The translations under genes were made by a program, and so were the position numbers. Source: Mesostigma viride (taxonomy: Eukaryota > Streptophyta > Mesostigmatophyceae > Mesostigmatales > Mesostigmataceae). From it: a stretch of 64,000 nt of DNA. Position 1 is the first letter of the stretch. Each line of letters starts with the position of its first letter. Below, one piece after another: positions 56,501 to 64,000 of this stretch. The stretch covers positions 1,489,550-1,553,549 of the forward strand of contig RPFO01000333.1 in assembly GCA_009746045.1 (NCBI GenBank). The letters are read 5' to 3'. The notes beneath the pieces were generated by a model. That model saw only the letters and a program-made list of their open reading frames with translations. It made no database searches and was not told the DNA's origin.

Positions 56501-59500
56501 GCCCACTAGACTAGGATGCCACGACCTAATAGCCCACACAAACCAGTGAAGCGCATGGTCCCCCCCCCCCCCCCCTCAGCGAGGTCGTTGATGCCCCCCC
56601 CCCCTTCAGCGAGGTCGTTGATGCCCGCCCCCCCCCCCCTCTTCACCGAGGTCGTTGATGCTGCCCTCCCCCCCCCCCTTACCGAGGTCGTTGATGCAGG
56701 TGTCCGGCGTGACCTTGCCCGCCGCTTGGATGGCGGCCAGAAGGCCCTCGGGCGACGCCTTGCTTGCCTCCGCCAGCACAAAGTTCTGCCGGCATGAAGA
56801 CAAGACACGGTGCATCCGGCCAGAGCATCAAAGGCCCAAGCGGGCAGCAAGGGGCAAGCGGGCAGCATGGGGCAAGCGGGTAGCAAGGGGCAAGCGGGCA
56901 GCAAGGGGCAACCGGGCAGCAAGGGGCAAGCGGGCAGCAAGGGGCAAGCGGGCAGCAAGGGGCAAGCGGGCAGCAAGGGGCAAGCGGGCAGCAAGGGGCC
57001 AGCGGGCAGCAAGGGGCAACCGGGCAGCAAGGGGCAAGTGGGCAGCAAGGGGCAAGCGGGCAGCAAGGGGCAAGTGGGCAGCAAGGGGCAAGCGGGCAGC
57101 AAGGGGCAAGCGGGCAGCAAGGGGCAAGCGGGCAGCAAGGGGCAAGTGGGCAGCAAGGGGCAAGCGGGCAGCAAGGGGCAAGCGGGCAGCAAGGGGCAAG
57201 CGGGCAGCAAGGGGCATGCCCAGGCACGAGATATCTGCAGGGGCATGTCGGGCAGCACAGTGACAAAGTCCCCATGGAAAGACAAAGGCCGCTGGCCGCA
57301 TGGACAAGGGGTAGGGACCACGGTGTGCGGCCGCATGGACAAGGGGTAGGCACAATGGTGTGCGGCCACATGGACAAGGGGTAGGCACAACGGTGTGCGG
57401 CCGCATGGACAAGGGGTAGGCACAATGGTGTGCGGCCACATGGACAAGGGGTAGGCACAACGGTGCGCGGCCACAGGGACAAGGGGCAGGCACAACGGTG
57501 TGCGGCCACATGGACACGATGGCAGCAATATGCCGCAGCATGTATGCGGTTGTCTGAATGATGCATACTTCAAACACGGCACGTGACATGCTGACAGACG
57601 CTACTGTGGGGCACCTCCGCCATGTTGCTGGCGATGAGCAAGTGGCGCCCATTTGGCCGCACAGCTGTAGGTACAGGGAGGCCCCTTCCACGACGCCTCA
57701 CCATTTTGACATCCTTGATCAATCACCCCACCTTGTGCCTGTCCTCACCTTGTAGATGTCCTTGGTCGGGCACTCCTCCACCGGCTTGACGAGCAGGAAG
57801 GGCTTGCTCAGCGCGATGGGAGGCGGCACATCGCGCACGATCTGTGGCAAGCCAAGCGGGGGGGGGGATGATGGGCGGGGGGGGGGGGGATCATGGGGCC
57901 AAGACACATGCAGCATCCGTCAGTCAGGTCGGGAGGAGGGGGAGGGTTGTATGCAGGGCAGCGTTCAGGGGAACCGGGGCATGCGCGCCGGAAGGCAGAA
58001 GCTGTTTTGATGTGTGGGAGCAGGGCTATAAGGACAAACGACAAGGACCACCAGCACATCACCAACGGGGCGATGTGGGCAGCTGTCCAACATCAGATCA
58101 GCCGGTTGCCGCTTGGGGCAGACGGACCGGCATGAAATGGATGCGCACTTGGCACACGGGCTTGCCCACCACACGGGCAGCAGTGCTCGTGGGTGCATCG
58201 GGCAGGCGCACCCAGGCATCATCCTCGCACACGACCTTGCAATCTATGTGCCTGTGGCTGTTGGCAATGCATGCAGAAAGGCCCTCTGCAAAGCGCCACG
58301 TGGCCACTAGCCCATCGATTCGGATGGGTCCCCCCCCCCTTGCCCGCGATCACGCCAAGGGCCCATGTTTGGCACATGGACAGGGCGGGATAGGCGATAG
58401 CATCCCTGGCATGGGCATTGGACGAGGGCATTCTGCCCCCATTTCAGAACGGAAGGGGGCCTACGCTACCTGTGTTCAAACATATCTCCTGCTCAAGCTC
58501 ATTTCCCCCCTGCCCAGGCCGTAGGCACAGCCACTCACTTCCCCCCTGCCCGTGCGGTAGGCGCAGCAACTCCCCTCCCCCCTGCCCGTGCAGTAGGCGC
58601 AGCCACTCCCCTCCTCCCTGCCCGTGCGGTAGGCGCAACCACTTACCTCCCCCCTGCCTGTGCATTAGGCACAAACACTCACCTCCCCCCTGCCCGTGCA
58701 GTAGGCGCAACCCGTCGAGAAAAAGAAGGAGATGTCGGACCCGATCTCCCCCGCCCACTCGCGCAGCTGCTCCTCCGTTGCCAGCCGGCCGCTCAGCTCG
58801 TTGGCTGCCCACAGCGCGGTCGCCGCGTTGCCACTGCCGCCGCCGAGGCCTGCGCCCATGGGCACCTTCTTGTCCAGGTGAACCTGGGGGGAGGGAAAGA
58901 GGAGGGAGGGAGGGGAAGAAGGGGAGGAAGGAAGGGGGGTTGGGCCGGCCGCACATGCATGGCTGCCATGTCAGCTTGTTGTGACTGGCGGTGCACTTGG
59001 AACAGGGATGGGGCCATGGAGAAGTACCCTCCCTGCCTCACCACCAGGGGGGGCACCCCATTGGGAAGAAGGTTTGTCGACAGCTCCCCGTGAGCAGGCG
59101 CGCTGCCTAGTGGTCCCAAGAACACATGCTGCGATTCCCCACGAAGAAAGCAATGGGAGGGCTATGGACGACATCGGCTGCCATCACCCGCAGCATACAA
59201 GAATTCCCGCCGGGGTAGCACTGCCAGTGCGGTTCCCACAACCGCTGTGTACTGCGCTCCTACGCGTGCACCCTGGTCAGTTGGCTGCTATAAAATGGTA
59301 AGGCTGTGGCCTATTGTGGAGCATGGGTGACAGCATGGGCCGAGCCATGTGGCCATGAAGCAGTGCTCACATGCTTGCGCCTGGCCCATCCCATCTGCCC
59401 TCGTACCCTGTGTGTAGCTACTTGTCGTTGCTGAGGGTAGGGCGGATCACATGCTGTTGAGGGCATCGGGCAAGCAGGAATGGACTCCATGCACGCATGC

Positions 59501-59772
59501 ACAATACCAAGCAGAGCCGATATGGCCCTTATGGGTGACCCTCGATATGGCCATGCCACAGGAAAGGGCACGTGAATCACATCAACCTTAGCAGTAGCTT
59601 AGCAGCAGCCTAAGTCCCATGCTCCCCTCCCCCCCACCACCCACCCACCCACCCACCCACCCACCTTTCATCCAGTAAAAAGCGGCGGCATCAACATCCG
59701 CCCCCCCCTTCTCACCCAGTAGAATTGGTTGGAACCGGTCTTCCTGCGGTAAAGCGCAAATGCCTTGATGAT
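53592..59772 (-). CDS. ispE: 4-diphosphocytidyl-2-C-methyl-D-erythritol kinase, plastid, C-terminal 265 residues (N terminus outside window)
   Basis: The exons, in transcript order, are 59716-59772, 58683-58883, 57749-57841, 56683-56785, 55798-55897, 54598-54683 and 53592-53749. All junctions are GT-AG and phases agree, giving 265 residues and a TAG stop. The enzyme phosphorylates CDP-methylerythritol with ATP in the plastid MEP pathway to isoprenoids. Motifs are ALYRRKTGSNQFYW, the GHMP-kinase ATP loop VPMGAGLGGGSGNAATAL, EIGSDISFFFSTGCAYCTGR, DVPPPIALSKPFLLVKP, PPAFKVVPSLKLLKERL and the glycine-rich MSGSGSTIVVAGSD. They follow the plant protein closely, including FISETHLITRKPGEWF before the end. 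The N-terminal catalytic part (usually about 100 residues plus transit peptide) must lie beyond 64000. Introns are filled with minisatellites. The copy looks intact in what is visible. Confidence 0.92.
54926..55095. repeat. 15-bp minisatellite in ispE intron
   Basis: Tandem units of GCACATAGAACAGCA-type sequence, about eleven copies. The left units are diverged (ACGCCGGCACATAGA) and the right ones nearly identical. Being a multiple of three, it keeps several frames open. Confidence 0.85.
55690..55718. repeat. GT microsatellite in ispE intron
   Basis: About twelve GT dinucleotides. No function evident. Confidence 0.8.
56570..56700 (-). repeat. tandem copies of an ispE exon end plus 5' splice site
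   Basis: On the minus strand the exon end GCATCAACGACCTCG followed by donor GTAAGG (boundary 56683/56682) recurs three more times downstream. The plus-strand GAGGTCGTTGATG starts at 56581, 56611 and 56648, with the true exon copy at 56684. The copies are separated by G runs. The second has GTGAAG after the junction; the other two have CTGA, which destroys the donor. Only the first can be followed by correctly phased joining to exon 55897. Confidence 0.85.
56838..57222. repeat. 18-bp minisatellite in ispE intron
   Basis: About 21 units of GGGGCAAGCGGGCAGCAA with single-base variants (CAAGTGGG, CAACCGGG). Its 18-bp period keeps all frames open, which produces long false ORFs on both strands. 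It lies between the ispE exons at 56785 and 57749. Confidence 0.9.
57290..57515. repeat. 35-bp minisatellite in ispE intron
   Basis: Six units of about 35 bp containing GTGTGCGGCCACATGGACAA and GGGGTAGGCACAACG, alternating between CCGCATGG and CCACATGG types. Same intron as the 18-bp array. Confidence 0.85.
58500..58700 (-). repeat. 36-bp tandem copies of an ispE exon end plus 5' splice site
   Basis: On the minus strand the exon end GCCTACTGCACGGGCAGGGG...GAG with donor GTGAGTG (boundary 58683/58682) is followed by about five tandem copies at 36-bp spacing. Two copies keep a donor-like GT (GTAAGTG and GTGAGTG); the others have GGGGAGTG, GGGGAGTT or ATGAGC. In the exon frame a TAA appears within the first intronic unit (VSVCA then stop), so use of a downstream donor would truncate the kinase. 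Confidence 0.85.
59640..59690 (-). repeat. (CCCA)n tract and partial exon-end copy
   Basis: Downstream of exon 59716-59772 on the minus strand, TTTTTACTGGATGAAAGG (59664-59681) resembles the exon end and donor ATTCTACTGG/GTGAGAAGG at about three quarters of positions. It leads into a GGTG repeat. Confidence 0.5.
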
Positions 59773-59939
59773 CTGCAACGCAAAGGGGGCAGGAAAGGCA
59801 AAAGGGCGGGGCGCGTGAGGAGCAGCGCAAAGCGGCACACGCCACCGCATCCAGACCATAGAGAGTCCGCAGATGGTGAGTCAAGGAGTACTAGATTGAC
59901 TAAACCGGCAGTACTAGCTTTCTTCCCTCCCTGTCACCG

Positions 59940-62900
59940 GATTGGCCTCATCCCTTCCCCTTTCATTCCCTTCCCTTCCCTTCCCTCCCCTCCCCTCCCC
60001 TCCCCTCCCCTCCCTCCCCTCCCCTCCCCTCCCCTCCCTCCCCTCCCTCCCCTCCCTCCCCTCCCTCCCCTCCCCTCCCCTCCCCTCCCCTCCCCTCCCC
60101 TCCCCTCCCCTCCCCTCCCTCCCCTCCCCTCCCTCCCCTCCCCTCCCCTCCCCTCCCCTCCCCTCCCCTCCTCCCCTCCCCTCCCCTCCCTCCCCTCCCC
60201 TCCCCTCCCTCCCCTCCCCTCCCCTCCCCTCCCTCCCCTCCCCTCCCCTCCCTCCCTCCCCTCCCCTCCCCTCCCTCCCCTCCCCTCCCTCCCCTGCCCT
60301 CCCCTGCCCTCCCCTGCCCTCCCCTGCCCTCCCCTCCCCTTCCCTACCCTGCCCTGCCCTGCCCTCCCCTCCCTCCCCTCCCCTCCCCTCCCCTCCCCTC
60401 CCCTCCCCTCCCCTCCCCTCCCTCCCCTCCCCTCCCCTCCCCTCCCCTCCCTCCCTCCCCTCCCCTCCCCTCCCTCCCTCCCCTCCCCTCCCTCCCCTCC
60501 CCTCCCTCCCCTCCCTCCCCTCCCCTCCCCTCCCTCCCCTCCCCTCCCTCCCCTCCCTCCCCTCCCCTCCCTCCCTCCCTCCCTCCCCTCCCTCCCTCCC
60601 CTCCCCTGCCTCCCCTGCCCTCCCCTGCCCTCCCCTCCCCTTCCCTACCTACCCTGCCTGCCCTGCCCTCCCCTCCCCTCCCCTCCCCTCCCTCCCCTCC
60701 CCTCCCCTCCTCCCTCCCTCCCTCCCCTCCCCTCCCCTCCCCTCCCTCCCCTCCTCCCTCCCCTCCCCTCCCCTCCCTCCCCTCCCCTCCCCTCCCCTCC
60801 CCTCCCTCCCTCCCCTCCCCTCCCCTCCCCTCCCTCCCCTCCCCTCCCCTCCCCTCCCTCCTCCCCCTCCCCTCCCCTCCGCTGCCCTCCGCTGCCCTCC
60901 CCTTCGCTCCCCTTCGCTCCCCTTCGCTCCCCTTCGCTCCCCTTCGCTCCCCTTCCCTCCCTTCCCTCCCCTTCCCTCCCCTCCCCTTCCCTCCCCTCCC
61001 CTCCCTCCCTTCCCTCCCCCCTCCCCTCCCCTCCCTCCTCCCTCCCCTCCCTCCCTCCCCTCCCTCCCCTCCCTCCCCTCCCCTCCCCTCCCCTCCCTCC
61101 CCTCCCCTCCCTCCCTCCCCTCCCCTCCCCTCCCCTCCCCTCCCCTCCCCTCCCTCCCCTCCCCTCCCTCCCCTCCCCTCCCCTCCCTCCCCTCCCCTCC
61201 CCTCCCCTTCCCTCCCCTCCCTCCCCTTCCCTCCCCTTCCCTCCCCTTCCCTCCCTCCCCTCCCTCCCCTCCCTTCCCTCCCTTCCCTCCCCTTCCCTCC
61301 CCTTCCCTCCCTTCCCTCCCTTCCCTCCCTTCCCTCCCCTTCCCTCCCCTTCCCTCCCCCCTCCCTCCCTGCCCTCCCCTCCCCTCCCCTTCCTCCCTTC
61401 CCTCCCTTCCCTCCCCTTCCCTCCCTTCCCTCCCTTCCCTCCCTTCCCTCCCTCCCTCCCCTTCCCTCCCTTCCCTCCCTTCCTCCCCTTCCCTCCCCTT
61501 CCTCCCTTCCTCCCCTCCCTCCCTCCCCTCCCTCCCTCCCTCCCTCCCCTCCCTCCCTCCCTCCCCTCCCCTCCCTCTCCTCCTCCCCTCCCCTCCCCTC
61601 CCCTCCCTCCCCTCCCCTCCCCTCCCTCCCCTCCCGTCCCCTCCCCTCCTCCCTCCCCTCCCTCCCCTCCCCTCCCCTCCCTCCCTGCCCTCCCCTGCCC
61701 TCCCCTGCCCTCCCCTCCCCTTCCCTACCCTACCCTGCCCTGCCCTCCCCTCCCCTCCCCTCCCTCCCCTCCCCTCCCTCCCCTCCCCTCCCTCCCTCCC
61801 CTCCCCTCCCTCCCCTCCCCTCCCTCCCCTCCCCTCCCTCCCCTCCCTCCCTCCCCTCCCTCCCTCCCCTCCCCTCCCCTCCCCTCCCTCCCCTCCCCTC
61901 CCCTCCCCTCCCCTCCCCTCCCTCCTCCCCTCCCCTCCCCTCCCTCCCCTCCCCTCCCCTCCCTCCCGTCCCCTCCCCTCCCCCCCTCCCCTCCCCTCCC
62001 TCCCCTCCCTCCCTGCCCTCCCCTGCCCTCCCTGCCCTCCCCTCCCCTTCCCTACCCTACCTGCCTGCCCTCCCCTCCCCTCCCGTCCCTCCCCTCCCCT
62101 CCCCTCCCTCCCCTCCCTCCCCTCCCCTCCCCTCCCTCCCCTCCCCTCCCCTCCCTCCCCTCCCCTCCCTCCCCTCCCCTCCCCTCCCTCCCTCCCTTCC
62201 CCCCTTCCTCCCCTTCCCTCCTCCCCTCCCTCCCCTCCCCTTCCTCCCCTTCCCTCCCCTTCCCTCCCTTCCCTCCCCTTCCCTCCCTTCCCTCCCCTTC
62301 CCTCCCCTTCCCTCCCTTCCCTCCCCTTCCTCCCCTTCCCTCCCCTTCCCTCCCCTTCCCTCCCTTCCCTCCCCTTCCCTCCCCTTCCCTCCCCTTCCCT
62401 CCCCTTCCCCCTTCCTCCCCTTCCCTCCCTTCCCTCCCTCCCTCCCCTCCCTCCCCTCCCTCCCCTCCCCTCCCCTCCCTCTCCCTCCCTCCCTCCCCTC
62501 CCCTCCCTCCCCTCCCCTCCCTCCCCTCCCCTCCCCTCCCCTCCCCTGCCCTCCCTGCCCTCCCTGCCCTCCCCTCCCTTCCCTACCCTACCCTGCCCTG
62601 CCCTCCCCTCCCCTCCCCTCCCCCCCTCCCTCCCCTCCCTCCCCTCCCCTCCCTCCCTCCCTCCCCTCCCTCCCCTCCCCTCCCCTCCCTCCCTCCCCTC
62701 CCCTCCCCTCCCCTCCCCCCCTCCCCTCCCCTCCCTCTCCCCTCCCTCCCTAAGCTGCCCTCCCCTTCGCTCCCCTTCGCTCCCCTTCGCTCCCCTTCGC
62801 TCCCTTCGCTCCCCTTCGCTCCCCTTCGCTCCCCTTCGCTCCCTTCGCTCCCTTCGCTCCCCTTCGCTCCCCTTCCCTCCCCTTCCCTCCCCTTCCCTCT

Positions 62901-64000
62901 TCCCTTCCCTCCCCTTCCCCCCTCCCCTCCCCTCCCCTCCCTCCCCTCCCTCCCCTCCTCCCTCCTCCCTCCCCTCCCTCCTCCCCTCCCCTCCCCTCCC
63001 CTCCCCTCCCTCCCCTCCCCTCCCCTCCCCTCCCTCCCCTCCCCTCCCTCTCCCTCTCCTCCCTCCCCTCCCTCCCCTCCCCTCCCCTCCCCTCCCCTCC
63101 CCTCCCTCCCCTCCCCTCCCCTCCCTCCCCTCCCCTCCGCTGCCCTCCGCTGCCCTCCCCTTCGCTCCCCTTCGCTCCCCTTCGCTCCCTTCGCTCCCCT
63201 TCGCTCCCCTTCGCTCCCTTCGCTCCCCTTCCTCCCCTTCCTCCCTTCCCTCCCCTTCCCCTCCTCCCCTCTCCTCCCCTCCCCTCCCTCCCTCCCCTCT
63301 CCTCCCCTCCCCTCCCCCCTCCCCTCCCTCCCCTCCCCTCCCTCCCCTCCCTCCCCTCCTCCCCTCCCCTCCCCTCCCTCCCTCCCCTCCCGTCCCTCCC
63401 CTCCTCTCTCCCCTCCCTCCCTCCCCTCCCCTCCCCTCCCCTGCCCTCCCCTGCCCTCCCCTGCCCTCCCCTCCCCTTCCTACCCTACCCTGCCCTGCCT
63501 CCCTCCCTCCCCTCCCTCCCCTCCCCTCCCCTCCCCTCCCTCCCCTCCCTCCCTCCCCTCCCTCCCCTCCCTCCCTCCTCCCCTCCCCTCCCCTCCCTCC
63601 CCTCCCTCCCCCTCCCCTCCTCCCCTCCCTCCCCTCCCTCCCCTCCCCTCCTCCCCTCCCCTCCCCTCTCCCTCCCCTCCCCTCCCTCCTCCTCCTCCCC
63701 TCCCCTCCCTCCCCGTCCCTCCCTCCCTCCCCTCCCCTCCCCTCCCTCCCCTCCCCTCCTGCCCTCCCCTGCCTCCGCCTCCCTCCCTTCCCTACCCTAC
63801 CCTGCCCTGCCCTCCCCTCCCCTCTCCCTCCCCTCCCTCCCTCCCTCCCCTCCCCCCCTCCCTCCCCTCCTCCCCTCCCCTCCCCTCCCTCCCTCCCCGC
63901 CTCCCCTCCCTCCCTCCCTCCCCTCCCTCCTTCCTCCCTTCCCTCCCTTCCCTCCCTCCCTCCCTCCTCCCCTTCCTCCCCTTCCTCCCTTCTCCCACTC
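59940..64000. repeat. CCCTCC-type satellite, over 4 kb, in ispE intron
   Basis: The block is almost pure C/T on the plus strand, built of CCCCT and CCCT words. Variant cassettes recur and give higher-order structure: CCCTTCCCTACCCTGCCCTG at about 60340, 60640, 61720, 62050, 62580, 63475 and 63790, and CCCCTTCGCT runs at about 60900-60950, 62765-62870 and 63160-63225. It runs to the window edge. If the gene is contiguous it lies within an ispE intron, so the transcript would carry a purine-only GGGAGG tract of several kilobases. It is not telomere-like (no TTTAGGG). Assembly collapse is possible. Confidence 0.9.

Noticed and set aside
56655-57566. Long ORFs on both strands encoding collagen-like repeats (KGQAGS and CCPLAP types)
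   Set aside because: They are produced by an 18-bp minisatellite whose period is a multiple of three, in the intron between ispE exons 56785 and 57749. No start context or independent motif supports them.
59940-64000. Telomere or subtelomere
   Set aside because: The words are CCCCT/CCCT without TTTAGGG-type telomere repeat. ispE must continue beyond.
1-64000. tRNA, rRNA or spliceosomal RNA genes
   Set aside because: Looked for cloverleaf B-box type sequence and conserved rRNA words by eye; none convincing. A covariance-model search would be decisive.

Overview
This is eukaryotic nuclear DNA, most likely from a green alga (Chlorophyta, species not determined). Three host genes support this. 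The first is a plant-type plastid ispE (4-diphosphocytidyl-2-C-methyl-D-erythritol kinase) with at least seven GT-AG-bounded exons. The second is an intronless arogenate/prephenate dehydratase with an N-terminal leader. The third is an intronless pentatricopeptide-repeat (PPR) protein. Host coding sequence is GC-rich; much of the rest is more AT-rich and made of transposable elements.

Layout. 1-1292: 3' ends of several small LINE fragments. 1293-10550: a complete LTR element on the minus strand with a CTATA target duplication, polyQ gag, zinc knuckle and a broken protease, but no recognisable RT or integrase. 10556-13332: decayed ORFs and a 1.7-kb AT-rich hairpin-ended block. 13333-31925: a four-element nest. 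A minus-strand gypsy-like gag relic was split by a 5.3-kb LINE (family A, 13942-31224, 11-bp duplication). That LINE was then hit by a 1,623-bp hAT-like element (8-bp duplication) and by a 10,372-bp terminal-inverted-repeat element (3-bp duplication). Removing either insertion restores the LINE reading frame. 32377-33578: a 601-bp tandem duplication. 33915-34478: LINE family B.

34863-40214 is the gene island: the dehydratase (minus), a small predicted membrane protein (plus, divergent) and the PPR protein (plus). 40233-45660 is mainly AT-rich sequence with no recognisable gene. 45665-46745 is a LINE A copy with a small LINE B inside it. 46773-50807 is a LINE with a restriction-like endonuclease, followed by a 5'-truncated near-identical tandem copy. 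50808-53245 holds a foldback repeat and more LINE ends.

53592 to the right edge is ispE on the minus strand. Seven exons at 59716-59772, 58683-58883, 57749-57841, 56683-56785, 55798-55897, 54598-54683 and 53592-53749 join with consistent phase to 265 residues. The N-terminal exons lie beyond the window, past more than 4 kb of a CCCTCC-type satellite. Its introns are full of minisatellites, and at two or three exons the exon 3' end plus 5' splice site has been tandemly copied into the downstream intron.

The most unusual observations are: the exon-end/splice-donor duplications; the large element whose subterminal regions are inverted arrays of a ~173-bp satellite; 3'-terminal LINE hairpins that keep their shape through compensatory changes; and the very large low-complexity intron in an essential plastid gene. 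All identifications rest on reading motifs by eye; no database search was run.
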